A DNA stretch of 64,000 nt. Origin: Aphanomyces cochlioides. Lineage: Eukaryota; Oomycota; Saprolegniomycetes; Saprolegniales; Verrucalvaceae. Of this stretch, positions 9,620 to 20,310 are shown one piece after another. The notes below the pieces were generated by a model. That model ran no database searches and was not told the origin of the DNA. It worked only from the letters and a program-made list of their open reading frames with translations. Where the stretch lies: positions 186,001 through 250,000 of the forward strand of contig JAHQRK010000003.1 of the NCBI GenBank assembly GCA_019828595.1. The letters are read 5' to 3'. A program made the position numbers and the translations under genes. How positions within the stretch are numbered: the stretch's first letter is position 1; every line of letters begins with the position of its first letter.

Positions 9620-11925
9620 ATGTCAACGTCGTGCGTGTTACCAGCGTTGACAACGTGCCAGGCTTGTCCGTCGGCGAACGGCGCGTGCGTCAAGTTTAAC
9701 ACAGCGGTGGAATGCTCGGACCCATCCTGTCTGCCGAATTCAGACTCGTGCGGGAAACTCTACTACTGCCAGGCGTCGGCCGTCTCGGGAACAGATTTCA
9801 CGTACAAAGTCACGAGCGACGGCCCCGCGCCGGGACAATCCATTTTGGCGTCGATTTCAGGCTATGCGATTCCAGCCAACGTCACGTTCGTCGTTTCCTC
9901 GTGGATTCTTTCACTCATGGCAAATATGATAGAGGAACGGTCACCATCCAAGGAACATCCGCGTCCGTGAAACAAGTCTCGGTCGACTCGACCTTCCTCA
10001 GCGTGGCGAAACCAACTACATTGTACGGACGGACTTGATTATATTGCGCTCATGCTGTCTGTAGCACTGTGAATGGCGTCAACCTCCAGGGACTCACGAC
10101 TCTCCCAAGCAGCGTGACGTCCGCGACGTACAAGAACACCCAAGCGACGGATTTTTCCAACATTGCGGTCGGATCTGGCGTCACCAGTCTCTCGGTCATC
10201 AATCAACAACTGCAGCCTAAACTCCCCGAAGTTGGATCGGACAATTTCAACAAACTCCAGAACCTCCAACGCCTCGACCTCTCGAGCTCCAACTACGTCA
10301 GCATTGACGCTTCCTTCCCGCCGAAACTCAACGCGCTGTAAGCTCCACAGACTCTTTCCTCTCTCTTATCCTGCCGCCGTAGCATCTTGACAGGCAACAA
10401 GCTCAGCGTGATCCCGTCCAAAATCTTTGAACTCACGGGGTTGACCATCTTGTCCCTCGGGGAAAATCCGCTGGGAAGCACGCCCATCTCGACGGCAAGT
10501 TTCAACTTTCTCAAGAACATTACGAGCTTGACGATGCCGTCGACGCCGCCGTCGTCGTGCAATGGTGGCTCGACCCTTCAAACATTCAAGGGATGGAGCA
10601 TTTGTGTCCTGAACGACGCGACGCCAGCGCCGACGCCTGCGTCTTCGACGTCGATGGGACTCATCGTTGGTCTTTCCGTCGGTGGCGTCGTCATTCTCGT
10701 TGCGATTGCCCTCTTCTTCTACTGCCGTCGCAAGAGATCCCACAACAACTACATGCACTACCGCGGCCGAGCCAGCAGCAACCGCAGCGGGATGCGTCCT
10801 GGTCCATCCAACTCGCGTGGAAGCCTTGCTCGCCCCAATAACTCGAACGACGGCCGCAGCCATGCCAACTCTTCTGCCGCCGCTGCGTCTGGCGTTGTCA
10901 GGAAGTCGGATCCATCGCGTGGATCTGAAATTCCTCGCTCGACTGGCACGGGCGGCGCATCGTACGGCATCTTCTCCAACAGCCACGTCCAATCTCAACT
11001 GGGCGGCCTCGACACGGGCAACAAAACCAACCAGAGCACCATTTCCATCGGCGATGCGTTGAACCCCGCGATTCCAGTCCTCCATGACGAAGACATGGTG
11101 TACACACGCGTCCTCGGCCGTGGTGCCAAAGGCGTCGTGTGGCTGGCGGCGTACGCTGGTGAAAATTGCGCCGTCAAGAAACTCGTCGAAGGATCATCGA
11201 CGGACCGCGACGCTGCTCTTGGCAATTTGATCGTCGAATGCAATTTGCTCTTCCGCATCCAACATGCTCGCATTATTAGCCTCATCGGCATCGTCCCGAC
11301 CGTGACGCGCGACGGAAGCGAAGAAATTGCCATGGTCATGGAGTTCATGGACCACGGCGACCTGTTTGACCGTCTCCAGAAGACAAAAGGACAGAACATT
11401 GCGTCGTTTGGCTGGCCTGGCGACAAGGGAACGTACGCTCTGCATGTGGCGGAAGGATTGGCGTCGCTGCATCAACGGTCGCCGCCAATTATCCACCGAG
11501 ACATCAAAGCCCGCAACGTCTTGATCGATTCCCGCAAGGGGGCGAAGATTTGTGACTTTGGCGAGTCCCGCACGCGGTCGTTTGAAGAAACGATGACGTC
11601 CAACGTCGGCACGGCGCGCTGGATCGCCCCCGAAGTGCTCATCAATGAAGATTACAGCGAGAAGGCCGACATTTACTCGTACGGTGTGCTCCTCTCGGAG
11701 CTCGACACGCATTCGATTCCATACTCGGACGCCAACATGGAAGAACGCCAGATCATGCAACTCGTCGCTGTGAACCGACTGCGACCGACGTTTTCACGAG
11801 AATGCCCCGAGCGCATCCAACACTTGGCAAGAGCGTGCATGCAAGCAGATCCCATGCTCCGTCCAGACGCTACCCGACTTGTCCGAACGCTCATGGAGAT
11901 CCTTGGCTCGTTTGTTTCATTGTAA
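9620..11925 (+). CDS. LRR receptor-like TKL protein kinase, single-pass membrane protein
   Basis: Four exons (9620-9885, 9933-10022, 10065-10337, 10383-11925), 723 residues; introns of 47, 42 and 45 bases. The ectodomain has a Cys-rich N-terminus (TTCQACPSANGAC) and a few leucine-rich repeats (LQNLQRLDLSSSNY, LTGNKLSVIPSKIF, LTGLTILSLGENPL). A transmembrane helix near residues 300-325 (IVGLSVGGVVILVAIALFF) is followed by basic residues and a Ser/Asn-rich juxtamembrane region. The kinase has GRGAKGVV, CAVKKL, HRDIKARNVLID near 583, CDFGES near 605 and APEV, so it should be active. A typical signal peptide is not evident, so an upstream exon may be missing. Its kinase closely resembles the third domain of the gene at 25406-28956, including the linker word LNPAI. 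Likely role: surface sensing; ligand unknown. The first intron could alternatively be a one-base frameshift near 9902. Confidence 0.85.
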
Positions 11926-12013
11926 AGCATGACTTGAATATATCTACTGACGCTATCTCGACTGCCGCGCTAGATCTCCCAGGTGCTGAGGCAATGCCAG
12001 CGACGGATTGAGG

Positions 12014-12960
12014 TCAGAGCTCGCTCTGAGCGGCTCCTCGTGCGTTTGATGGAGTGTTCCTTTGAATTGTGGCGACGACGATCCTGGGAAAAGGTCCTGA
12101 CATCATTTTGATCGCTTGGTAATTGTCCAGCGGACTTGCATCGACGCCATGGACACGAACAAGTACATCGCCGACGGACACGCGGTCGAGGAAGCGTTGA
12201 ACGATACCGTGGATGGCAACGATTTCGAGAAGATGAAAGTCCAATGCCAATGTTCACGCCGAGATTGCCTTCTCCCACGTGATGGTATACTGAGAGGCGT
12301 CCACCAACGGAGTCACCGACATGCCCGCTTGCTCCATGACTCGAGACAAATCCAAGACTGGTCTCCATCTTCATCAAGCCGTCCGTTCGTGAAAGTTCGT
12401 CCAGTCGGTCGTCATCCATCAGCTGGACAATGTGGCGTGGTTGGATCGCTGACACGAGACAGCATGGCGCCATCCGTGCGGATGCATCTGGACCAAGTAT
12501 TTCCTTTATACCAAAGTAGAGATGACATGCGCACGGCGGCGCATCGCTTGATTGAAGGCTCACACATGATGGAACAAACAACTCATTGATGCAAACTTTA
12601 AGTGAGATCGTTCTTGTAGATTCCATCCTTGTTTTGCTGCCAGAGGTTCTCGACGTGATCTCGAGGAGGCGTGCAACTGCCCTTGCGAAAGGTGAGCACG
12701 ACGGTCTTGGGCTCTGTGAAAGTGAGCAGCTTCATCGCGCACGAACTATCCATCGTACTCGTGTCAGCTTCGTCAATACCAACGAGCATATCGCCAACTG
12801 AAACCGAGTGAAAGCAACGTTCCACAACACCACCAGTGAGAATGCCATGGACGACTGGGTAAGAGCTTGAAGATCGCGTTGTGAAGGCCACACCAAGCTT
12901 GCCGTCTTCCTTGTTCCATCTCACTTTGTATCTTGCGATGGATTCGAACCAATGGAATCC
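12014..12960 (-). pseudogene. PDZ-domain protein gene, broken by frameshifts
   Basis: Two PDZ-like units read on the minus strand. The first (12924-12598) runs KLGVAFTT, then SVSVGDMLVGIDEAD and TVVLTFRKG. The second (to 12014) has VSVGDVLVRVHGVDAS and PRIVVATIQRN, but its start is spread over three frames: YTITWE near 12280, GNLGVNIG near 12265, and FHLLEIVAIHG from about 12247. At least two base losses or gains are needed between 12240 and 12285, and another near 12350. PDZ domains bind C-terminal peptides of partner proteins. The upstream end, near 12960-13010, shows ATG-led text in yet another frame, so the 5' part is also uncertain. This is either a pseudogene or an error-prone stretch of the assembly; introns of about 40 bases do not repair all breaks. 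Confidence 0.55.
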
Positions 12961-13652
12961 ATATCTCGGGTCTGCACAGGCTCTTCATACTCCATTGCAC
13001 TCACATTCGCTGACGCATTCGTTTGATCCATGTCGTGGCGCCGATTTCAAAGTGACCGCCGATAACTGGGTGCTTCCTCGTCGTCGTCCGATCGTCCCGA
13101 ACAGTTCGTCCATGAAAGTTCGTCCGTAGGAACTTGGCAAGCTGAGATTCCATTGACACACGTGTCGTATTGTGGGTTCCTCGGGGGAATATTTGTGGCT
13201 CACCCGACATCACGGTTGTGCGTGCTTGCTATTTCCTCGCTGTCATCGCCCAAAAAGATCGAACGATTGAAGGGGAAGTCCCATGAAAGCGCACACCAAG
13301 TCCACAGCTTTGACGCATCGCTCACAGGAATCCTCAGACAGTGTTACAAGCCTCAAATCCGAAAAATCATCAATGAATCCATTGATATCATGCCAGCAAA
13401 GCCGATCGTTTTGTTGTTTGATTACCTCAGGCAAGCAACTCGAATCTCAGAAACATGATGGGTGACTGGCTCTACGTCCCGAAATCAAGCTGGATGCAGG
13501 CCTTTGAGCTGCTAAAAAGGACGCCAAGGCTGCAGGAATGCAGCGCGGCGCCGTGGCTGACACTCCATGGACGATTTGTCACCACTGGAAGCGCAAAAAT
13601 GACTGAAGGTTTATGCTATCAATTCAAGGTACTGTCAAAATAAATAAACTAA
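12961..13652. other. Non-coding region, no gene supported
   Basis: Several short open frames overlap on both strands without a recognisable domain. It may contain 5' remnants of the broken PDZ gene. A MITE begins at its right edge. Confidence 0.35.
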
Positions 13653-13926
13653 GGGTGCGTCTGGCAAAATTTCAAAATCAATATGCCATTTTCAGCAAAA
13701 TTGGGATCAACGATTTATGGCATATTCAAAATGGAGGTAAAACCTCCATTTCGTAAAATGGCATTTTGGGAGCCTCCAGTGAGTATATCCCTACCAAAAA
13801 TATTGGATTTGGTGCAAAACTCTTGGAGATAAACAAGTTCATATTTTGACCAAAATTATTGAATTTGGGCTCAAAATGGCATATTGGGCCTATTTATTGT
13901 AATATTTTCGGTTGCCAGACGGGCCC
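13653..13926. mobile_element. PIF/Harbinger-type MITE (274 bases)
   Basis: The left end GGGTGCGTCTGGCAA and the right end TTGCCAGACGGGCCC are inverted repeats differing at two positions. The element is flanked by the direct repeat TAA (13650-13652 and 13927-13929). A GGG-starting terminal repeat with a TWA target duplication is the signature of PIF/Harbinger elements. No open frame is present, so it is non-autonomous. The interior is AT-rich and holds a palindromic pair around AAATGGAGGTAAAACCTCCATTT (13729-13751). Confidence 0.8.
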
Positions 13927-14320
13927 TAAAAAGAAATAATATTATACAGGATATAAGTTTGGAAGGGGAGGCGAAAACTGCGGGACAAATGCACATGCAA
14001 CTGATGATGGTGTGCCCTTCTTCAAAGTGCCTCCCGCGCCGTCTATTGAGGTGGCGAGGTAGTGACTGCCTAAGCAGTGATTTTCGGGACAAATTGTCCC
14101 ACAATTGCTCTGAAACTCGATAAAATTGCCCACAAATTGCCGGAGAATGAATTTGTCAATAACGGTACAGAGATCTGGGAAATATAAGACCAGCAACTAA
14201 CCCTACCCTACAATAGAACCTTCATAATTGATATTATAAATTATAACAGGAAATATAGTTGGCAGGATGCAAGCCATCATTTCATGGCCATAAAGTGACA
14301 AACGTGATGTCAGACAAGCA
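13927..14320. other. Non-coding spacer between two transposon remnants
   Basis: AT-rich DNA with no coding signal. It separates the MITE from the hAT-like remnant. Confidence 0.35.
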
Positions 14321-15014
14321 CAGGCCTCCTACTGTTTGCGAAATCGCGAATTTAAAGAAAATAGTCTAAATTCGCGATGTCATGACTATTAGATTTGCGA
14401 TATCGCTATAAGAAGCACCTTAGCACTAAACGTTCATCAGTGAATCTAATTGCTTCGCCTGGAATATGCCTTCAAGCGACAAATCGAGTATCGAAGAACG
14501 GAACTCGTCCTTTTTCCATTTTAGGATTGAAAAATCCAAGAACATCTTCACATGTTCTGTGCGCGACCGTTTGCGCTTGTCAGATCCGTCTTGTTCACGA
14601 CCGAAGTACTTACACAGTTTGCAAACAACGGAGGTGACATTTCCCTTGTCATCGCGCTCATCAATTTGCAGAGCGTACTGCAAGTCATGTTTCTTCTGGA
14701 ACTTGACGACCATCCTTGCAAGCTGTCTGAATTCGATGTCAGGCTAATCAATTCATGAAAGCAGTGAACTGGATGGATCACATTAAGCTCGGAATAGAAT
14801 CAATTCAAATCCAGTTTACATTTAATGAGCTCGGACGAAGAATACATCTGCAAATGACGTAGGGCGCGCCATAGAAGTTGAAAGCAATGCCTACAAGTGG
14901 CGGGGGGCACCACAAAGTGGCATTTTCAACCCAGCTTAAATTCGCGATTTCGTTATTTTTTGTTTCGCGATTTGACATTCAATTTTCAGGAAATCGCGAA
15001 TTTTAGGAGGCCTG
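14321..15014. mobile_element. Decayed DNA transposon, hAT-like (about 694 bases)
   Basis: The ends CAGGCCTCCTA (from 14321) and TAGGAGGCCTG (to 15014) are perfect inverted repeats of 11 bases. Subterminal TCGCGAATTT / AAATTCGCGA words occur several times next to both ends. A CAG-starting terminal repeat and the BED-finger-like frame inside suggest a hAT relative. No clear 8-base target duplication was found, so the superfamily call is tentative. Confidence 0.55.
14426..14713 (-). pseudogene. Zinc-finger (BED-like) transposase N-terminal fragment
   Basis: An ATG-started frame of 95 codons inside the hAT-like element. It contains VVCKLCKYFGRE, a C-x2-C pair of the kind found in BED-type fingers at the start of hAT-like transposases, with a basic stretch KRKRSR after it. 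Nothing of the catalytic domain remains downstream, so the element cannot move by itself. Confidence 0.45.
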
Positions 15015-15466
15015 GGAAAATCGCACATCTGTGTTGCAACCCTTGTATGTAGGTGTCATGGGCCCATTCAAAAGTATTTTGCGGAGAATGTGGCTTGCTG
15101 AGACAACCACTCAATGTACGGCCAAAGAAAAGAGGATGGCAAGAATAAAAAGAGCGATTGCAGCCTGGAATGTTATCACTCCTGAAACAGTAAATATTAA
15201 ATTATAGAGGTTTTCACTTCATCTATGACTGCTATGACTTTTCATTGAATGCATGGCATTTTGCAATATCGTAGGTATTCTAGTTACTTTCACAGTGCAT
15301 AAACTTTAATGATAGCTTTAAATACAAAGTTCTTGTTCTTGAGACGACACCAATATACAATTTAATAGGATAAAATATTTCACAGGTCAATGACTTCAAC
15401 TTGAGTTTGAAACTGACCAATCACCGAAGAGCCGCCGCTGGTCTTATATTTCCCAGATCGCTGTAC
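15015..15466. other. AT-rich spacer, no gene seen
   Basis: Sits between the hAT-like remnant and the left edge of the tandem duplication. No coding or repeat signal beyond scattered AT-rich words. Confidence 0.35.
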
Positions 15467-15510
15467 TTTACCAGCCATTTGCAACCGAAGTTGTAAATCT
15501 CAAATTTCTA

Positions 15511-16976
15511 CAGGCAAGTTGGTCTTTTCAGCGACCAATGTGGTTTCGAAGTTTGAAAACCTTCAATGTTCGTAGTTGAACTTGTCTTAGTTGCAAGCAA
15601 AGTGGTTTATTTTGCATGCAATGTGGTCCCCTGTAGAATCAAATATGAATGATTTATTAACTGATGAAGGATATTTTTGGCGGTCAAGTTACTGTCATGA
15701 AGCACGCGCCATTTCATCACTAGTCAATGCATGCGTAGATTATCAAAGTTGTTGTCATGCCGACGGAGATCGAAAAGGCTCGTGTCTTGGCTGCCTATCA
15801 TGCCAGAGAAGACTGGCTGATAGTAGCAAAACACAACGGAGTCCCCGTGACTACTGCTCGGCGTATCATCAGCCAAAATCGTTCCTCTGTCCTGAAGCGA
15901 GGAGGGATTCGAGAGTCATGCGTGAAGGTTACCCCTGCAATTCTATCTCGACTGGAGCACTACCTCAACGAGTGTTGCCAGTACATACTTGATTCCATGA
16001 AGAACAAGATATCCGATGAATTTATTGTAGACATCTCGACGTCCACAATAAGCAGAAAGCTCTGTGGAATGCTTTATACTGTCAAGCAAGTTCGTATCGA
16101 GCCCTCAACATGTAACAACGAAAAGAACAAAGCGAAGAGAAAAGTCTTTGCAGACAAACTCCTCGAGCATATTACAGCCGGTGACTACATCGTGTATTTT
16201 GATGAGACTAACTACAATTTGTACTGCAAGCGTACCCAAGGAAGATCCAAACGTGGAGAGCGTGCCACCGCCGTCCTCCCTCCGTCACACGGTGCGAATT
16301 TGCAGCTGCAATGTGCTGTGTCAACTACTCACGGACTTGTTTTGCATCGTATGCAGCGTGGCAGCATTCGCATGGAGCAAAATGCTTTGTTTGTGACATT
16401 TACAATGCCGTGAAAGCGCTGCCAAGCTTTGATATCGATTTTGCCGGCAAGAGAATCGTCATTGTCCTTGACAATGCCCCAGCGCACAATCAAACTGAAA
16501 CCTTGACGCCTTGGCACGATGATTGTGTTCTTTTGCGCCTTGGTCCGTACTCTCCGATGTGCAACCCTATCGAGGGATGTTTCAGTGTGCTCAAGTCAAA
16601 GATCAAGTCTTACCTTGCACCCAGAAGAAGCAAAATGTTCGCCGCTGGCGACTTCGCTAGCATGACAGCGGCGCGCATGAGCCTTCTTGAGAGAGCAGCG
16701 CGTGATACACTGCCATGCATCACACCTGTCTTAACCACGCAAATGTCGCTCCACTGCCTTCGATCAGTTCATGCCGCAAGTCGAATGGAGGACATGCACT
16801 ATGGAGAATAACCCTTTTTGTTAATAAATCATTCATATTTGATTCTACAGGGGACCACATTGCATGCAAAATAAACCACTTTGCATGCAACTAAGTCAAG
16901 TTCAACTACGAACATTGAAGGTTTTCAAACTTCGAAACCACATTACTGAAAAGACCAACTTGCCCGGGCAATGGTG
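15511..16976 (+). mobile_element. Tc1/mariner transposon inserted at TA
   Basis: The element is 1466 bases long and flanked by TA (15509-15510 and 16977-16978). Copy 2 of the host repeat, at about 17863, keeps the uninterrupted sequence ATTTCTAGAATTCTGAT, so the insertion and TA duplication can be read directly. Long inverted ends of about 145 bases match (GCAAGTTGGTCTTTTCAG on the left; CTGAAAAGACCAACTTGC on the right). The extreme tips differ: the right end carries about ten extra bases. Confidence 0.92.
15757..16811 (+). pseudogene. Tc1/mariner transposase with one frameshift
   Basis: Two overlapping frames make one DDE transposase. The first (15757-16413) has a helix-turn-helix start (VLAAYHAREDWLIVAKH) and the first catalytic Asp in VYFDETNYNLY. 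The second (frame entered near 16380, to 16811) has the second Asp in IVLDNAPAHN and the Glu in CNPIEGCF, with 33 residues between them, close to the DD34E spacing. A single base is missing near 16378-16384 (GAGCAAAATGC). The catalytic triad is otherwise complete, so the copy is only one base from an open frame. Confidence 0.85.
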
Positions 16977-17953
16977 TAGAATTCTGATGGGCTGTTTCTC
17001 TTTTTTTACACTGTACCATCCACAAAAATCCCTGGTACATTTGCTGCAGATCCATGTTCGATTTGCAACAAAGGTTGCAGAGAGAGTTGCTCATTCGAAG
17101 CGTTTTGCAACCCTGCTGTATACTCAAACTAAGTCATTATACACGGGTTGCAAACCGGCAACGGTATTTGTCGGCATATCTTAGCTTATCAATACATATA
17201 TAGTTTTCATCAAACACAGCACATAAACAATGAAGTTTGTCGTTTGACATTCATGTGAAGGATGCTTAGCCTTGTAGGGCTTTCGGACAAAAAGGGAGAA
17301 ACGTTTAACACGTCGATTTACAATGTCCACAGCTTAGTGCATCCTGAACTTAGGTGTATGGTAGCCATAAACCCGTGAGTCGTCGTGCTTCGCACGACAC
17401 AACGAGATACGAGATTTTGTAAATGTTGATTGCAATAAAGTAGTAAAGCTTACAAGAAAAGTCTTGTGAATAGTAAGTCTGAATATGGCCTAGCACTATG
17501 ACGAGAATACACGCTGGATTGTCGTCGCAGAAAGACTTAACCAAACTTCTTTGCCACTGCCCCCCTATGCAAAGGATAGTAATCCATGTAGAGAACGATG
17601 TCAATGTAACGAGTCTTGTATTGTTGATTTGTTTATACATCCTACACTAGACCCGATACAATCGCATTTGGGGTTTGACGATATGGACAATGGCCACGGT
17701 CGACCTTGGGCATTGAGCTTTAGGAATCACACGCTCAAGTCTCCAAGTCAATAACGTATATTTTAAGCCAATCAAACTAGGGTTGTACACAGGGTTGCAC
17801 AAATGACAGGTACGAAGACTTTACCAGCCATTTGCAACCGAAGTTGTAAATCTCAAATTTCTAGAATTCTGATTGGCTGTTTCTCTTTTTTTACACTGTA
17901 CCATCCACAAAAATCCCTGGTACATTTGCTGCAGATCCATGTTCGATTTGCAA

Positions 17954-20310
17954 GATTCATATGAAATAGTCAGACGGATATTGAAAAATATCCGTAAACG
18001 TCAGAAAAATGGACCGACTTTTTCCATTGTGTAAAAATACATACTATAGAAAATTCAAGATAAGGGGGAAATTTGGAGAAAGAGTCAGACAAAAAATCTG
18101 CGGCTTGCAATTCGTTGTTAGTGACGTCATTTTTCTTTTAGTCTTGGGTGAGTCAAGTCGTAGGTCGACGACCCTGAGCGACTTGAGAGACAGCAGAATT
18201 GCCCCGCAAACAAAGAAGAGCTACAACAGTGACCTGAAGCAAATCATAGTGGCTTGAATTGTCAGAGAGGTCATTTATGGTAGCAGACGACGGTACAATC
18301 GACTTGACATATTTCAATTATGATGACTTCTCTAAATTTATTGAATGGAAGTTCCAAAACTCCAATTCAAAATTGGGAACCCTCTCAAACTATCGCTCAG
18401 CCATAAAGCATTATTATCTACGCATGCAGACACCATTGCCAGCAGAATTCAGCTCAGATTGTAAAGTTGTGTTCCAAGGTAGATTTAATATTAAGCTAAA
18501 TACTTCATGTTATTGTAGGAATACAGAGACGATGTGCTGCCGAAGAGCAGGCTGGAACCATCAAAGATAGTGGCAAACGTCCTCTTCGAATCAACCAATA
18601 TGTTGAACTGTGCAAGCACACCCTCACACTGATGGATGGTGGCTTTACGCATCTTTTTTTATCCCTTTCGTGGAATTTAATGTGCAGATCTCGATCAACA
18701 GATTCCATTTGCCTAGAACACTTATCTGTTGAAAATGATGCCCTAGGGTGCACATTTTACATGTCAAAGACGGATCAAAATGGAAAAAAGAGGCGTGATC
18801 CTAAACACATTTACGCTAATCCCTTGAAACCAGAGATTTGTTGTTTTTTAGCCCTTAGTATATATCTAGCATGTAATCCCCAACTTAAATCTGGCGCTTT
18901 GTTCCCTGGGCCCAACCAGCGTGAAAGATTTGGAAAGAGTTTATCAAGAGCTGTGGCTCATGTCGTTCAAGTTTGTGGTGCTGATATTCGTACACATTCA
19001 ATTCGCAAAGGTGCTGCTACCTTTGTTATATCTGGAAGTACCTCTGGACCATCAATTGTAAATGTGTGCATTCGATGTGGTTGGTCCCTTGGACATGTTG
19101 TTGAAAGATATATTCATTATGATGGAGCTGGTGATCAGTATGTAGGGCGAGTTGTTGCAGGCTTGCCTTTATCTAATGGTGATTTTGCAATTTTGCCACC
19201 ACACTTTATAGATTCCGACTCTGCATGTGTGAATGAGTCGATTAAGAAAATATTCCCCAACTTGGCTATGAATTCTGAGCTCCATGGTGTTTTGAACCTT
19301 TGTTTGGCATCCTTGGTGTTTCACGCAAATTTTCTAGTGTAAACATTGCCTGCCAAGCATCCTTTGCTATCAACTCCTTTGTTCACTAACGGAAATTTGA
19401 TCTCAAATTTAAAAGATGTTATTACCCAAACATCAACAACTTTAGTCTCTACTGGCATTCCTCCTCATATCTCTCTACATTGTCAGCTTGAAGCAAACCA
19501 CAAGTCAATCCAGGCTTTGGCAAGCAAAATCCTCAATGGTATCAGCGATATTTTGGAAGAAAAGGGGGTTGGCGCATGGAATATAACAAAAGAAATGCTT
19601 GAATCAACATTGCGGAGGATTATGCATGATGTCTCTCTAGTACAAAATGTGGATGAGCCCCGAGAGGACCAAATATTGAATGAACGTACATCTTTACATT
19701 GTTGGGACGGAAGATGGCACAGGTTGCCACAGTCATTTGAGCTACCCGCCGTCGATGTGCTCACGGCATGGACGTTGTAGTGGTGTGGAGCTCCAGCAAA
19801 AAATTTACCCCCTTTCAGGCAACTTGATCCAAAAGATTTGACACGAAAGCAAGCTAAAATATTCTCAGCTTGGAAATTCGCAATGAAAATACTCACAGAT
19901 TCGTTGATAGCTGCAGGCGATCCAACTTGCAACATCAGTGCTCTAGAAAGTCAAAGCTCAACAATTGTATTTATGTCCTTCCATATAATTACCACTACAT
20001 TGTTGTCAAGGCTGACGTCAACTCCACGTGGTCGAAGTCGTCGTTTGGGCCAAATGAAGCTCGTGACATTGCACGCCAATTGTAGATTTCGAGGATAGTT
20101 GGCACATAGCTTCTAAGATTTCAATGAATGATGTTTATTTCTTCATACCTCATAAGACGTCCATTGTGCGAGCCCACCAATTTCTCCATCGCGCGAGTGG
20201 GCCGTCGATCTCGTTCTGTTTCTCCAACGTCAAAGTCCAAATTGATGCAAAGCATATTTAACCAATCAGAATAAGTTAGATTTTGTGTCTGACTTTTTCC
20301 AATGACAATA
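17954..20310 (+). mobile_element. Crypton (tyrosine-recombinase) transposon, decayed
   Basis: Boundaries come from comparison with copy 1, where GATTTGCAACAAAGGTTGC is uninterrupted; here 2357 bases lie between CAA and CAA. There are no terminal inverted repeats and no longer target duplication, as expected for Cryptons. Subterminal words GTCAGACAAAAAATCT (about 18086) and AGATTTTGTGTCTGAC (about 20278) are near-perfect inverted repeats and may be recombinase sites. It encodes one recombinase gene with an intron. Confidence 0.85.
18009..20085 (+). pseudogene. Crypton tyrosine recombinase, broken
   Basis: An N-terminal core-binding part (TKKSYNSDLKQI, FSKFIEWKFQ, LSNYRSAIKHYY) is followed, after a 40-base intron (18479-18518), by the catalytic part. 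Catalytic residues of the family are visible: Arg in SWNLMCRSRSTD, H-x-x-R in THSIRKGAA and the Tyr in VERYIHYDG. Defects: a one-base frameshift near 18248, in-frame stops at 19340 (TAA) and 19778 (TAG), and a frame change near 19960. Beyond the catalytic domain an extra C-terminal region of about 240 residues, without a recognised domain, continues across those stops. In life it would cut and rejoin DNA through a 3'-phosphotyrosine intermediate. Confidence 0.82.

Larger units (their letters stand above)
15467..17819. repeat. 885-base tandem duplication, copy 1 (carries Tc1/mariner)
   Basis: Without its transposon this copy is 885 bases. It starts TTTACCAGCCATTTGCAACC and ends GGTACGAAGAC, directly abutting copy 2. 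By eye the two copies differ at only a couple of bases (for example GATGGGCTG against GATTGGCTG, and GCAGAGAGAG against GCAGTGAGAG). The unit includes a 96-codon frame on the minus strand (17350-17640) that is identical in both copies but has no recognisable domain. The original unit adjoins the TKL gene starting at 21110. Confidence 0.9.

Noticed and set aside
17350..17640. Minus-strand 96-codon frame, repeated identically at 20592-20882
   Set aside because: Identity is explained by the recent 885-base duplication; no domain, and the surroundings show no coding signal.
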